Assembly (NCBI GenBank): GCA_046331705.1
Contig: JAXLQJ010000034.1
Location: forward strand, 17,612-81,611
Reading direction: 5' to 3'
DNA length: 64,000 bases
Source of the DNA: JADJOY01 sp046331705 [NCBI: bacterium]
GTDB lineage: Bacteria; JADJOY01
The position numbers and the translations under genes are program-made. Of the stretch, positions 26,061 to 35,212 are shown one piece after another; within the stretch, counting starts at the first letter, position 1, and each line of letters begins with the position of its first letter. The notes under the pieces are model-generated. The model was not told the DNA's origin, did not search any database, and saw only the letters and a program-made list of their open reading frames with translations.

Positions 26061-26534
26061 CGCTCGCTTCGCGTTCAGACTTCGTCGCAACAACGGGAGT
26101 GATCCGTCCGCGATCGGCGGATGGGGCTCGTTCTCCGTCTGCGCGCTCGAGATCGACGTCGTGAAGCACATCGACGACCGCGAAACGGTGCGCTCAGCGC
26201 GTCAGTGACGGAGATTTCGAACGCTCCGCACGCGTCGCGAGCGAAACGCCGACTGGCACCAGCGAAAAGATGAGTGTCACCAATCCGGGGGGTCACCGAG
26301 GCGGCGGCCGCCTAGTAACACGACCCCTCCCCGCCTTTTCGGCCCAACTCCCCGTACTCAAGGAAGAATGTGTGCCTCCCGGCTGGGTCGAGAAGTCAAA
26401 GTCGGGTGTGTCCGTGGGCGCTCGTTCAACGCGCGCGATCAACAAGGTGGGTGGCACCCTGTCCTCCGGGGTCCACGAAACCGGGGCAACTTCACAGCTG
26501 TGCTGGGGCAACTTCAGACACCCTATCCCTTATC
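26061..26534. other. Gene-free interval after the transposase
   Basis: No convincing coding frame. Base composition shifts here from very GC-rich to visibly more AT-rich from about 26350 onward, which marks the edge of the Rhs-containing insert. A short palindrome GGCGG-CGG-CCGCC lies near 26303. I see no promoter or matching transposon end. Confidence 0.5.
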
Positions 26535-27164
26535 TCAGTGGCTCGGGGGAAGCCCAGCACATAGCCCGGTCGATTCATTCCGAATTTCAAGCGGCATCCA
26601 GTCGCTCCAGATCTCACCAACCCATGACAAACCGTCAGACGTTTGCATCGAACTTGGCACTACGAGACCTACACGCAATCTGAATTGCCCGGGGGTGACA
26701 AGATCCCAGTTTTCCTCCGTTACAGGGGCGGCAATACTGTCCGCACAATCCGCGCTAATCGGAGGTGGCGATCGCCAAACCCACACTTTTCGCAATGCAT
26801 CGCAACGCGTCAAATCCACATCGATGCGCAGCTCTGCTCCAGCCCCAAGCTTCGTCGCATCAACAGGTCCGACAAAGGTCGCAGATCGGAACTGACTCGC
26901 CTGCATCGACCGACACGCTGCTCGCTGAACATCCAACACGATGAATCGATCCACCGGAGGAAGCACAACCATTTCGGTTGATCGGTTCACAAGCGTTACG
27001 CTTCCATGCACGACGGATCGCTGCACGGAAGGACTGACTAAAATTTCAATCCGCTGATCCGACGCCTTGCCCATCGCCCCGCTGGCCACACAGACAACAA
27101 CAAAACATGAGAGCGCGAGCAGTCGTAGCGCCATCTCCATCGAAACGTGACGAGACCTGTACAT
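26535..27164 (-). CDS. Secreted hypothetical protein downstream of Rhs
   Basis: A 209-residue protein in clearly AT-richer DNA. A signal peptide is visible (MEMALRLLALSCFVVVCVAS then GAMGKA), so the mature part is extracytoplasmic. The body is beta-rich (IEILVSPSVQRSVVHGSVTL, VLPPVDRFIVLDVQ, GAELRIDVDLTRCDALRKVW) and contains four mature cysteines. ATG 27164 lies six bases after the Rhs stop; an internal ATG at 27140 is equally possible. It resembles no family I recognise. Location directly after the Rhs C-terminal domain is where immunity proteins of polymorphic toxins are encoded; that is only a hypothesis. Confidence 0.6.
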   Translation of the reverse strand: MYRSRHVSMEMALRLLALSCFVVVCVASGAMGKASDQRIEILVSPSVQRSVVHGSVTLVNRSTEMVVLPPVDRFIVLDVQRAACRSMQASQFRSATFVGPVDATKLGAGAELRIDVDLTRCDALRKVWVWRSPPPISADCADSIAAPVTEENWDLVTPGQFRLRVGLVVPSSMQTSDGLSWVGEIWSDWMPLEIRNESTGLCAGLPPSH

Positions 27165-27170
27165 AGCAAC

Positions 27171-29762
27171 CTATCGGGGCGAACGCGACGCATACCCCGG
27201 CGACAAATATTGCGTGGGGTCTTCCGCGAACGACTCACCCTTTTTTAGCGGGATCGCCCGTATATCCTCCTCCTCCCACACCAAGACAACCCGAAAAATA
27301 GCCACCTTACTCCGATCGCGCACATCTCGCAAAATCCAATTTTGATACTTGACCTGCCACGGCGCCTTACCATCACTTGTTGGAATTCGACATCCCCAAA
27401 AAGTCGCAGGATCACAATCCCAGTAGACTGCAAGCTCGTCCTGCAATGAAACATTATTTTGCATAGTCCAATTACTTGTCTCGCGAACCTGAAATTGAGC
27501 AGCAATATTTGTCTTCTCGCTTGTAAACTCTTCCCGAACGTCTCCGTCAAAGATTACGATTCGATCGTCAACGCTCTTATAAAAATAAGTAACTATTCTA
27601 GTATTTGTATATGGATGCAAGTCGCAGTGATCATCCAGCGGGCCAGGTCGATAGTCTAGGTGATCGATAGTCGCATGAGTCGGAAGATTTGGGCCGGAAG
27701 TGTTTGTGAGACCAATATTTACGCCGGACACCGTGCCAACAAGGTCCACGCGCGTAATATTGATACCCACTCCAATTTCAATCAATCCAGATGGGTCGAA
27801 TCGATTCAGAGGGTTATTAGAGACATACGCATATCGATGTAGCGACCGTGGATCTCCGACAGTACCCTCCCATGGATCCCTCGCCGTAAACCTCCCCGTT
27901 GCGTTATCGAGCCATCTTGCGCGGTGGTACCCCATCTCCAGCTGCGGATCGAAAACCTCCCCAAACGCCCGATGATTGAAGATCCACCCACTCGGCTGCG
28001 TCTGCGCCAGGGTGTTCCCAAACGCATCATAGTCATACGACGCCACCACCGACGCGGAGGCATCCACCACCTTCCGGACCGAGTTCTGCCCATCCTTCAA
28101 CACCCAATACCGCGCCGCCACTCCGGACCGTTCATCCTTGAACCCAATCAGATCCCCATCCAGATACAGGTAATCCGCCATCACCGCGTTCCCGACGTTG
28201 TCCCACTCTTGCAACACCTGCGCATACGGCAACGTCCGGTCGTACACGTACCGACGCTTCTGCGTCGTCGTGGGGCTCGACGTCACCCACTGCTTCGTCC
28301 GCACGATCCCGTCCGGCGAGTACGCAAACTGGGTCTGGCTCCCATCGTCCTTCTTCACCAGCCGATCCCACGGATTCCAGACCAGGGGCGTCGCGCCGCG
28401 GAGCGTCAGACGGCCGCTCTCGTCCCAGCTCTGCAAGGTCTCCGCCTCGCCGTCCGGCGTGATCGACGTCAGGTGGTCGGCGTTGTCGTACGCGTACGTC
28501 GTGGGACCCGAGAGCGTCGAGTCCGTCCGCTCCAGCCGGTTCCCCACGTCGTCGTACGTGAAGCCCTGGGTCCGATTCCCGTTCACCGAGTCGGTGATCG
28601 CCTCGCCCGTCAGCCGGTAGAGGTCGTCGTAGTCCCAGTGGATCGTCCGGCCAGAGGGCTGCTCCTCCACGTCGGTGCGGTTACCCGACGGGCCGAGGGT
28701 GTAACTGTACGCCGCAAGCGTGCTGCTCGCCGTGGCGTGCTCGAGCAGCGTGAGCCGGTTCTGCTCGTTGTACTGGTAGCTCGTCGTCACCCCGTTCGGG
28801 TACGCGATCGACTCGCGGTTCCCGTTCGGGTCGTAGCTCACGTGCACCGTCCCCGAGACTCCGGGAACGTGGACGTCCTTCGGTCGATTCAGCTCGTCGT
28901 AGTCCGTGGTGACCGTTCCGTACGGCGCTGGCGCCGTCACTGAGGTGCGGTTCCCGGCAGCATCGTACCCGAACGCCAACGTGTCCGGGAACGCGCCAGC
29001 ACCTTCCGGGGTGGACTGGGTTTGGATCCGGCCGCGCGCGTCGTAGGTGAAGGCGATCGACCGGACGACGTCCGTCCCGCGCTTGATCTCCTTCTTCGAG
29101 AGCCGGCCGCCACCGCCCTGGTACGTGTAGTGGATCGACTCGGTGCCGGCCCCCGTGCCACTCGGGGTCTCGCTCAGCACCCGGTTCATGGCGTCGTAGG
29201 TGTAGGTCGTGGTCACGCCGCCCACGGTCTTCGTGAGCCGGTTGCCGTTCGCATCGTAGGTGTAGGTCTCGACGTCGCGGTGGTCGTTGGCGTCGGGCGG
29301 GTAGGTCTTCTGGGTCATCCGACCGAGCGCATCATACGCAAAGCGGGTGTCACGATCGTTGCCGGGGGTGGAGCGCCTCGCCCAGGGCCCGCGAGAGTCC
29401 GGGAGAGCCGGGACCGCGCATGGAGGACGTGGGGCCAGCCCGCCTGCTGCGCACGCCGCCGGTAATCGGTGTGATCCGGACTTCGCCCGGTGATCGGCGC
29501 CGGGCGGTCGCCCGGGCGCCCGGCCGCACTCCGCCGTAGGCCGCGACGATCGATTCCTTCCGGGGCGCCCTGGAACTTCCTGCCTAGCCTCGGGCCAATC
29601 GCCCCCGCCCGGTGTGCACCCAGACCGGTTCAGATCGCTCCTCCGAGCCAGTCTGGAGCCCAGGGGCGCCCGCGCCGAGCCGCCGTGGCGCCGCCGTGCT
29701 TGCGAAAAACGCGCGCAAATCACGGCGGAAGGAGCAGAACGCCCGGTGCGCGGGGCCGGCAC
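27171..29762 (-). CDS. 5'-truncated Rhs/YD-repeat protein with unknown C-terminal domain
   Basis: YD-repeat shell protein of the Rhs family, normally a secreted or cell-surface toxin carrier. The open frame is 863 codons, but only residues ~135 onward (DNA below ~29363) look like Rhs: repeated YDALGRMTQKTY, YTYDANGNRLTKTV and similar, then the core-associated end ARWLDNATGRFTARDPWEG and NNPLNRFDPSGL. The first ~134 codons are Arg/Pro-rich and unlike any Rhs N-terminus, and YD repeats start abruptly, so the gene is a 5' fragment. The last ~210 residues after DPSG, in AT-rich DNA, form a unique C-terminal domain without a nuclease or deaminase motif I recognise. Expression is uncertain. Confidence 0.75.
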   Translation of the reverse strand: MPAPRTGRSAPSAVICARFSQARRRHGGSARAPLGSRLARRSDLNRSGCTPGGGDWPEARQEVPGRPGRNRSSRPTAECGRAPGRPPGADHRAKSGSHRLPAACAAGGLAPRPPCAVPALPDSRGPWARRSTPGNDRDTRFAYDALGRMTQKTYPPDANDHRDVETYTYDANGNRLTKTVGGVTTTYTYDAMNRVLSETPSGTGAGTESIHYTYQGGGGRLSKKEIKRGTDVVRSIAFTYDARGRIQTQSTPEGAGAFPDTLAFGYDAAGNRTSVTAPAPYGTVTTDYDELNRPKDVHVPGVSGTVHVSYDPNGNRESIAYPNGVTTSYQYNEQNRLTLLEHATASSTLAAYSYTLGPSGNRTDVEEQPSGRTIHWDYDDLYRLTGEAITDSVNGNRTQGFTYDDVGNRLERTDSTLSGPTTYAYDNADHLTSITPDGEAETLQSWDESGRLTLRGATPLVWNPWDRLVKKDDGSQTQFAYSPDGIVRTKQWVTSSPTTTQKRRYVYDRTLPYAQVLQEWDNVGNAVMADYLYLDGDLIGFKDERSGVAARYWVLKDGQNSVRKVVDASASVVASYDYDAFGNTLAQTQPSGWIFNHRAFGEVFDPQLEMGYHRARWLDNATGRFTARDPWEGTVGDPRSLHRYAYVSNNPLNRFDPSGLIEIGVGINITRVDLVGTVSGVNIGLTNTSGPNLPTHATIDHLDYRPGPLDDHCDLHPYTNTRIVTYFYKSVDDRIVIFDGDVREEFTSEKTNIAAQFQVRETSNWTMQNNVSLQDELAVYWDCDPATFWGCRIPTSDGKAPWQVKYQNWILRDVRDRSKVAIFRVVLVWEEEDIRAIPLKKGESFAEDPTQYLSPGYASRSPR

Positions 29763-29853
29763 GACCCTTGCTCACCGACCGTTCTGCCACCGAACGGTGA
29801 GCGCCTGCAGCGATCAACCCGATCGCGCGCAGCGTTCCCCCGGTGAGAACCGC
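29363..29853. other. Junction region between Rhs fragment and modification genes
   Basis: GC-rich sequence without a convincing gene, where the Rhs homology breaks off and the flagellin-modification island resumes. An open frame crosses it on the minus strand but its translation is compositionally unlike a protein. It contains the inverted repeat at 29770-29802. Confidence 0.5.
29770..29802. promoter_or_regulatory. Inverted repeat, candidate operator
   Basis: Outer arms GCTCACCG (29770-29777) and CGGTGAGC (29795-29802); an alternative inner pair ACCGTTC (29778-29784) and GAACGGT (29792-29798) overlaps it. It lies 51 bases before the start of a winged-helix regulator, a fitting place for autoregulation. 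Confidence 0.45.
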
Positions 29854-30510
29854 ATGGACTCGACGACCTTCGATCTGGACGCGCCGAACTTTCCCGCGCC
29901 CTTCCTGGAGCGCGCTGCCTTTCTCTCCCCCGCGCGACCGCTGCGCGAGCTGTGGCTCTTGATGTCGCTCGGCCACGACGAGTCGCTGAGCCAGCATCGC
30001 CTCGCGCGCCGCGTGGGACTCAGCCCCGCGCGGGTGAACGAGTATCTGCGCGAGCTCGAGGAGCGCGGCTGGGTGGCACGCGAGGGCGAGACCAACCGCA
30101 CGATCCGCTATCGCTTGACCGAGGCCGGACGCAGCGCGCGCCGCGACGCGTTCCTGGCGTTTTGCGGCGAGATGGTGCGCCTCTACGGTCATACCAAGCT
30201 GCCGTTTCGCGCGGCGCTCAGCGAGCTGGCGGCGAGCGGCCTCAAGCGGTTGGTGCTGTTCGGCGCCGCCGAGACTTGCGAGATGGTGAGCGCCGCCGCG
30301 CGCGGCTTGCCGATCGAGGTCGCCGGGGTCGTCGACGGCGACCCGGCGCGGGTCGGCACCTGGCTCGGCGGCCACTGCGTCGCCTCGCCCGACTCCATCC
30401 CCGCCTTCGAGCCCGACGCGGTGCTGATCACCTCGTTCGGCGCGCGTCACGCCATCTACGAATCCATCCGCGGGCTCGAGAGCCGCGGTATCGCGGTGCG
30501 CCAGCTCTGA
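29854..30510 (+). CDS. Winged-helix regulator with Rossmann-like sensor domain
   Basis: A 218-residue protein with two parts. Residues ~25-95 are a winged helix-turn-helix (LSQHRLARRVGLSPARVNEY, LRELEERGWVAREG, RYRLTEAGRSARRD). Residues ~125-218 look like a small Rossmann fold (RLVLFGAAETCEMVSAAARG, IEVAGVVDGDPARVG, PDAVLITSFGARHAIYESI), as seen in sugar-metabolism proteins that bind a nucleotide or nucleotide-sugar. ATG 29854 is chosen because upstream codons are not protein-like. It is 28 bases before the NeuB-type gene, so it likely senses a nucleotide ligand and controls the modification genes. The ligand is unknown. Confidence 0.7.
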   Translation: MDSTTFDLDAPNFPAPFLERAAFLSPARPLRELWLLMSLGHDESLSQHRLARRVGLSPARVNEYLRELEERGWVAREGETNRTIRYRLTEAGRSARRDAFLAFCGEMVRLYGHTKLPFRAALSELAASGLKRLVLFGAAETCEMVSAAARGLPIEVAGVVDGDPARVGTWLGGHCVASPDSIPAFEPDAVLITSFGARHAIYESIRGLESRGIAVRQL

Positions 30511-30538
30511 ATCGGGCGCGCACCCCGGAGGACGGTTC

Positions 30539-31645
30539 ATGCAACGCTTTCCCATCGACGGTCGCGAGATCGGCCCCGGCGCACCCACCTTCATCGTGGC
30601 CGAGGCCGGCATCAATCATCAGGGCGATCGCGAGATGGCGCTGGAGCTGATCCGCGCCGCGGACGAGGCCGGCGCGGACGCCATCAAGTTCCAGAAGCGA
30701 AGCCTGGACCGCATCCTCACCCGCAGCGGGCTGGCGATGCCCTACGAGCACGCCAACAGCTTCGGCCGCACCTACGGCGAGCACAAGGCGGCGCTCGAGC
30801 TCTCCGAGGACGATTGGCACGCCTTGCGCGACGCCGCCGAGGACCGCGGCCTCTTCTTCTTCGCGTCCGTGTGGGACGAGGAGAGCGCCGACTTCTGCGC
30901 CGACCTCGGCGCCCCGCTCTTCAAGATCGCCTCGGCGGACGTCACCAACCTCCCGCTGCTGTTGCACGTCGCACGGAAGAACCGGCCGGTGTTCGTGTCG
31001 ACCGGCATGTCGGATCTCGACGAGATCGACAACGTGGTGCGCGTGCTGCGCGCAGCGGGAACGCCGCACGTGCTCTTGCAGTGCACCTCGACGTACCCCA
31101 CTCGCGACGCCGACGTGAACCTGCGGGCGATGGAGCTCCTGCGTTCGCGCTATGGCTGCCCGGTCGGCTACTCGGGCCACGAATCGGGCATCGAGATCTC
31201 GCTGGCGGCGGTGGCCCTCGGTGCCTGCGTGATCGAGCGCCACCTGACGATCGACAAGACGCTCAAGGGCGGCGACCACGCCGCGAGCCTCGAGCCCGAC
31301 GAGCTCGCCCGAATGGTGCGCGGCATCCGCCGCATCGAGGCCGCGCTCGGCAGCCCGCAGAAGCGCTGCTTGCCGGCCGAGCGCACGGTGCGCCGCAAGC
31401 TCGCCAAGAGCCTGGTCACGACCACGGCGATCACGCCGGGGCAGCGCATCGAGGAATGGATGCTCACCACCAAGGGACCGGGCACGGGGTTCTCGCCCGA
31501 CCGCATCGGCGAGATCGTGGGACGCATCGCGTCGCGCTCGATCCCCGAGGACGTGGTGCTCACCGACGACGATCTCATCCCCACCCTCGGCGACGCGTAC
31601 GTCGCCCGCGTCACCGGCCGGCGCTTCGTCGTCGGGCTGAACTGA
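30539..31645 (+). CDS. neuB: N-acetylneuraminate/pseudaminate synthase family protein
   Basis: Condenses phosphoenolpyruvate with an N-acetyl-hexosamine derivative to make a nonulosonic acid (sialic, legionaminic or pseudaminic). The 368 residues contain the TIM-barrel signatures FIVAEAGINHQGDREMALEL, DAIKFQKRS, PLFKIASADVTNLPLL, VFVSTGMSDLDEI and VGYSGHESGIEISLAAVALG, then a C-terminal SAF (antifreeze-like) domain from ~RKLAKSLVTTTAITPGQRI. Which of NeuB, LegI or PseI it is cannot be told by eye. No CMP-transferase or upstream sugar genes are in the window, so the rest of the pathway must lie elsewhere. Confidence 0.88.
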   Translation: MQRFPIDGREIGPGAPTFIVAEAGINHQGDREMALELIRAADEAGADAIKFQKRSLDRILTRSGLAMPYEHANSFGRTYGEHKAALELSEDDWHALRDAAEDRGLFFFASVWDEESADFCADLGAPLFKIASADVTNLPLLLHVARKNRPVFVSTGMSDLDEIDNVVRVLRAAGTPHVLLQCTSTYPTRDADVNLRAMELLRSRYGCPVGYSGHESGIEISLAAVALGACVIERHLTIDKTLKGGDHAASLEPDELARMVRGIRRIEAALGSPQKRCLPAERTVRRKLAKSLVTTTAITPGQRIEEWMLTTKGPGTGFSPDRIGEIVGRIASRSIPEDVVLTDDDLIPTLGDAYVARVTGRRFVVGLN

Positions 31646-31655
31646 GGCGGCGATC

Positions 31656-32987
31656 ATGAACGTGTTGCTGGTGAATCCGCCGATCGGGGTCGCCGAGAAT
31701 CGGCCACCGAACAACATCCCCACGGGTCTCGCGATCCTGACGGCGATGCTTCGCGACTGCGGCCACCACGTCGCGGTCCTCGATCTGAACGCCACCAGGC
31801 CGGATGCCGCGACCACCGAAGCGCTGATCCAGGACGACCCCCACGAGTACGACCTCATCGGTCTCTCCGGGCTCATCACCACGCTCGCCTGGCAGGAGCG
31901 GCTGGCACGCTCGCTGCGCGCGCGCCATCCGAAGGCGCTGCTGGTGAGCGGCGGCGGGCTCGCCACCGACATCGGGCCGGACCTGCTGAGCTGGATTCCG
32001 GCCCTCGACGGCATCGTGCGCGGCGAAGGCGAGCAAGCGCTCGCGACGCTCCTCGAGCTCGCCCGCGAACGCGAAGGCATCGCCGCGCGGCCCGGGTTGA
32101 GCTGGCGCGACGGCCGCTTCGTGCTCGCAGCCGAAGCGCCCCAGGACCTCGACTTGCTCCCCTTCCCGGCCTGGGACGCGCTGCCCATCGAGATCTACCT
32201 CGCCAACCCGATCTGGGGCGGCAACAGCAACAACTCCTCGGCGCTCGGCTTCACGAGCCAGCGCAGCATGAACGTGCTCACGTCGCGCGGCTGCCCGTGG
32301 ACCTGCAAGTTCTGCGTGTCGGCGATGGGCTTCGGCCGCTACCGCTTCCGCGACGCCGGCAACGTCGTCGCCGAGATCGAGACCGTCATCGCCGAGTTCG
32401 GCGTCGACTTCATCGGCTTCGTGGACGACAACTTCATGGTGCACCGGCCGCGGTTGCGCGAGGTGTGCGCCGAGCTCAAGCGAATCGGCATCCGCTGGGG
32501 CTGCCACGGCCGTCTCGATCAGGCGCGTCCCGAGGTGCTGGAGCTGATGGCGGACGCGGGCTGCGTCTACATCGGCTACGGCGGCGAGAGCGCCAGCCAG
32601 CCGATCCTCGACGCGATGGAGAAGCGCATCACGGTCGAGGAGATGCGCGACGCGGTGCGCTCCACCAAGCGCGTGGGCATCACGCCGAACCTGACCTGGA
32701 TCTCGGGCTACCCGGGCGAGACGCGCGACGACCTGCGAGCGACGGCGCGCTTCATCCTCGACGAGGAGCTCGCCAATCGGCGCTTGTTCGTCGCGACTCC
32801 CTACCCCGGCACGCCGCTCTTCCGTGACGCGCTGCCGCGAATCGAAGCGCATTTCCCTTCGGTGCGCGATTACGTCGCGGGCCTCGGCGACGCCGATCGC
32901 CTGCTGGTGAACCTGAGCGCGATGTCGGACCACGAGTTCCGGGAATGTCGCGAGCTGATCGAGGCCGGCGAGCTCGCCCGCATCTGA
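31656..32987 (+). CDS. B12-binding radical SAM enzyme
   Basis: Predicted cobalamin-dependent radical SAM enzyme. The 443 residues start with a cobalamin-binding-like Rossmann domain (MNVLLVNPPIGVAENRPPNN, YDLIGLSGLITTL, LLVSGGGLATD, IVRGEGEQALATLLELA), followed by the radical SAM core with the cluster motif C213-PWT-C217-KF-C220 and then a TIM barrel (FVDDNFMVHRPRLREVC, GYGGESASQPILDAM). Family members methylate or rearrange unactivated carbons, often on sugars or lipids. It follows the NeuB-type gene by ten bases, so it may act on the flagellar glycan. Confidence 0.85.
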   Translation: MNVLLVNPPIGVAENRPPNNIPTGLAILTAMLRDCGHHVAVLDLNATRPDAATTEALIQDDPHEYDLIGLSGLITTLAWQERLARSLRARHPKALLVSGGGLATDIGPDLLSWIPALDGIVRGEGEQALATLLELAREREGIAARPGLSWRDGRFVLAAEAPQDLDLLPFPAWDALPIEIYLANPIWGGNSNNSSALGFTSQRSMNVLTSRGCPWTCKFCVSAMGFGRYRFRDAGNVVAEIETVIAEFGVDFIGFVDDNFMVHRPRLREVCAELKRIGIRWGCHGRLDQARPEVLELMADAGCVYIGYGGESASQPILDAMEKRITVEEMRDAVRSTKRVGITPNLTWISGYPGETRDDLRATARFILDEELANRRLFVATPYPGTPLFRDALPRIEAHFPSVRDYVAGLGDADRLLVNLSAMSDHEFRECRELIEAGELARI

Positions 32988-33006
32988 CCCCAACCCCGAG
33001 GCTCCC

Positions 33007-34077
33007 ATGCGCGTGCTGATGATCGCCCCCAACGATCCCGCGGGCGCAGCGATCAATCTGCTGAAGGCGCTGCGCAAGCATCCCGCGGGCGCGGACGCAC
33101 GCCTCGTGACGGTCACGCGGCGCTACGACTTCCGCTTCGCGCGCGACATCTACGTGCCCGACGTCTGCGGTCGCCCGGATTGCGACCGCGCGGTGCTCGG
33201 TCCTCCCACGCGCGGTTGCGTCGGCTGCACGCGTCCCGCCGAGATCGGGATCCACGCCTTCGACGAGATCCGCGAGCTGCTCCGCGCCGCCGACGTGATC
33301 CACTTCCACATCCTGGCGGACGAAGACCTTCGGATCGGTCCGCTGCGCGTGGGCGATCACGTGCGCTCCTCGGCCGAGCTCGTGCACCACCACCACGGTC
33401 ATCCGGATTTCCGCGCGAACCCCGGGCGCTATCGCACGAAATACGCGGTCCTCGGCCGGCGCGCGCTGGTCAGCACGCCGGACCTCCTGCGGCTCTTGCC
33501 GGAGGCGACCTGGCTTCCGAACTGCGTGCCGGTCGACGAGCCGCTCTATCGCCCGTTTCGCACGCGGCACGCCGGTCGCGCGGTGCGGCTCGCGCACTCG
33601 CCCACCCGCCGCGACCTCAAGAACACCGCCGAGCTGCTGCAGATCGTCGCCGCTTTGCGCGCGGAGGGCACCGCGCTCGAGCTCGATCTGCTCGAGAACC
33701 TGCGCCACGTCGCGTGCCTGGAGCGCAAGCGACGCGCCGATCTCTGCTTCGACCACATGCAGGGCTATTTCGGCATGTCGTCGCTCGAGGCGCTGGCCCA
33801 AGGGGTACCGACGCTCGCCGGCATCGATGCCTGGAACGAGGCCGCGATCCGGGAATTCTTCGGCTGCGGGACGATCCCGTGGGTGGTGGTGCGCGACGCC
33901 GCGACCCTCACGCGCACCTTGCGCCGGCTGGCGGCCCATCCGCGCGAGCGTCTCGAGATCGGCGACCAGGCGCGCAACTTCATGAAAACCGTGTGGACCG
34001 AGCGTCGCGTCGCCGACGCCCTGGTCGACTTCTACCAGGCGCGCGCGACCGCGGCGCCGAGGCTCGCTCATGGATAG
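33007..34077 (+). CDS. Glycosyltransferase-like protein (GT-B type)
   Basis: A 356-residue protein with a GT-B layout: N-terminal MRVLMIAPNDPAGAAINLLK, a VIHFHILAD segment, HHHHGHPDF in the middle, then a second Rossmann half with RLAHSPTRRDLKNTAELLQI and the donor-site-like YFGMSSLEALAQGVPTLAGI. Four Cys lie in CGRPDCDRAVLG and CVGC near residues 55-80, suggesting a small metal-binding insert. It likely transfers a sugar to a glycan in the flagellin-modification cluster; donor and acceptor are unknown. It overlaps the next gene by eight bases. Confidence 0.7.
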   Translation: MRVLMIAPNDPAGAAINLLKALRKHPAGADARLVTVTRRYDFRFARDIYVPDVCGRPDCDRAVLGPPTRGCVGCTRPAEIGIHAFDEIRELLRAADVIHFHILADEDLRIGPLRVGDHVRSSAELVHHHHGHPDFRANPGRYRTKYAVLGRRALVSTPDLLRLLPEATWLPNCVPVDEPLYRPFRTRHAGRAVRLAHSPTRRDLKNTAELLQIVAALRAEGTALELDLLENLRHVACLERKRRADLCFDHMQGYFGMSSLEALAQGVPTLAGIDAWNEAAIREFFGCGTIPWVVVRDAATLTRTLRRLAAHPRERLEIGDQARNFMKTVWTERRVADALVDFYQARATAAPRLAHG

Positions 34078-35212
34078 ACGTCGTTTCGAGAGCCTGCTCA
34101 CGGGTCTGCCGGAGTTCGGCGGGCGACTCGTCGGCTGGATGCGCATCTCCACCTGGGCCGCCGGCGCGTCGTCGCCGACCGTGCTGCCGCCGGCCTCGCT
34201 CGACGACGACGGCGGCCAGCGCTCGGCCAGCGCCGCGTGGGCGTGGCTCGGCGATCTGCCCGGCACGTGGCCGCTCGACCGGACCGTGGCGCGGCTCGTC
34301 CGTCGCGTGGCACCGGGCGGATGGGTGGCGGTGTCGTGGGGGCCGGACAGCCGCTGGAGCGTGGGGCTGCTCTGCGAGCGCGACGCCCAGAATCGCGCGG
34401 CCTGCGTGAGAGATGCGCTCCAGCTCGCGGGCGTGCGCGACATCGCGACCGTCGCGGGAGTGTTCCCGACGCTCGTCGGCCGTCGCATCTCCGACGAGCG
34501 CGAGCGGGTCTCGGTCGCGGTGCTCGCACGCGATCAGGAGCGCACGCTGCGCGCGACGCTCGACTCGCTGCTCGTCCAGACCCATCCCGAGGTCGAGATC
34601 CTGGTGATCGACGACGGCTCGCGCGACGGCACCGCCCGCGTCGCCGACCACTACCGCGACCGGGTGCGCGTGCTCACACACGCCAACTGGGGCGTGGCGC
34701 GCTCCCTGAATCACGCGTTCCTCCAGAGCACCGGCGCCCACTTCACGTGGATCGGCGGCGACAACCTGCTCTACCCCACGGCGCTCGAGCTGATGGCGAG
34801 CGAGCTCGCCAGCGATCGCACCCTGGGCGGCGTGTACGCCGACCACGACGTGATCTCGGATGCGGGCCGCTACCTCACCACCGAGCGCAAGCCGGACTTC
34901 GATCTCGCGATCGTGCGGCAGCGCTACCTCATGGGCATCGTCTTCCTCACGCCCCGCGCCGTGGTCGACGCCGTGGGCGGCTTCGACTCCGAGCTCGACG
35001 TCGCCGAAGACGACGCCTTCTGGCTCGCGGTGGCGGAACGTTTCCCGGTGCTGCACGTGCCACAGGTGCTGGGCGCCTATCGCTTCCACGGCCCGGCGGC
35101 GAGCCTCGCCGCCGCCCGCGCCCGCGCCACGAAGCTCGCCGCCGCGCGTCGCGTCTCCCAGCTCCTGCGCCAGGGAGCCGACGCCGAGCAGTCGTGCCCG
35201 AGGTTCGCATGA
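34070..35212 (+). CDS. GT2 glycosyltransferase with N-terminal methyltransferase-like piece
   Basis: The GT-A core begins at about residue 140 (VSVAVLARDQERTLRATLDS), with the nucleotide-sugar motif ILVIDDGSRDGT, the metal-binding-like region WIGGDNLLYPTALELM and the acceptor side DVAEDDAFWLAVAE. The first ~140 residues are not part of a normal GT2: SAAWAWLGDLPGTWPLD and VARLVRRVAPGGWVAVSWG resemble the second half of a class I methyltransferase without its SAM motif I. It may be a remnant or a non-catalytic domain. It overlaps both neighbouring genes by a few bases, so translation is coupled. Confidence 0.75.
   Translation: MDRRRFESLLTGLPEFGGRLVGWMRISTWAAGASSPTVLPPASLDDDGGQRSASAAWAWLGDLPGTWPLDRTVARLVRRVAPGGWVAVSWGPDSRWSVGLLCERDAQNRAACVRDALQLAGVRDIATVAGVFPTLVGRRISDERERVSVAVLARDQERTLRATLDSLLVQTHPEVEILVIDDGSRDGTARVADHYRDRVRVLTHANWGVARSLNHAFLQSTGAHFTWIGGDNLLYPTALELMASELASDRTLGGVYADHDVISDAGRYLTTERKPDFDLAIVRQRYLMGIVFLTPRAVVDAVGGFDSELDVAEDDAFWLAVAERFPVLHVPQVLGAYRFHGPAASLAAARARATKLAAARRVSQLLRQGADAEQSCPRFA

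Noticed and set aside
29380-29762. N-terminal 130 residues of the Rhs open frame as a real protein part
   Set aside because: No signal, repeat or domain; composition is like non-coding GC-rich DNA and YD repeats begin abruptly at about 29363.
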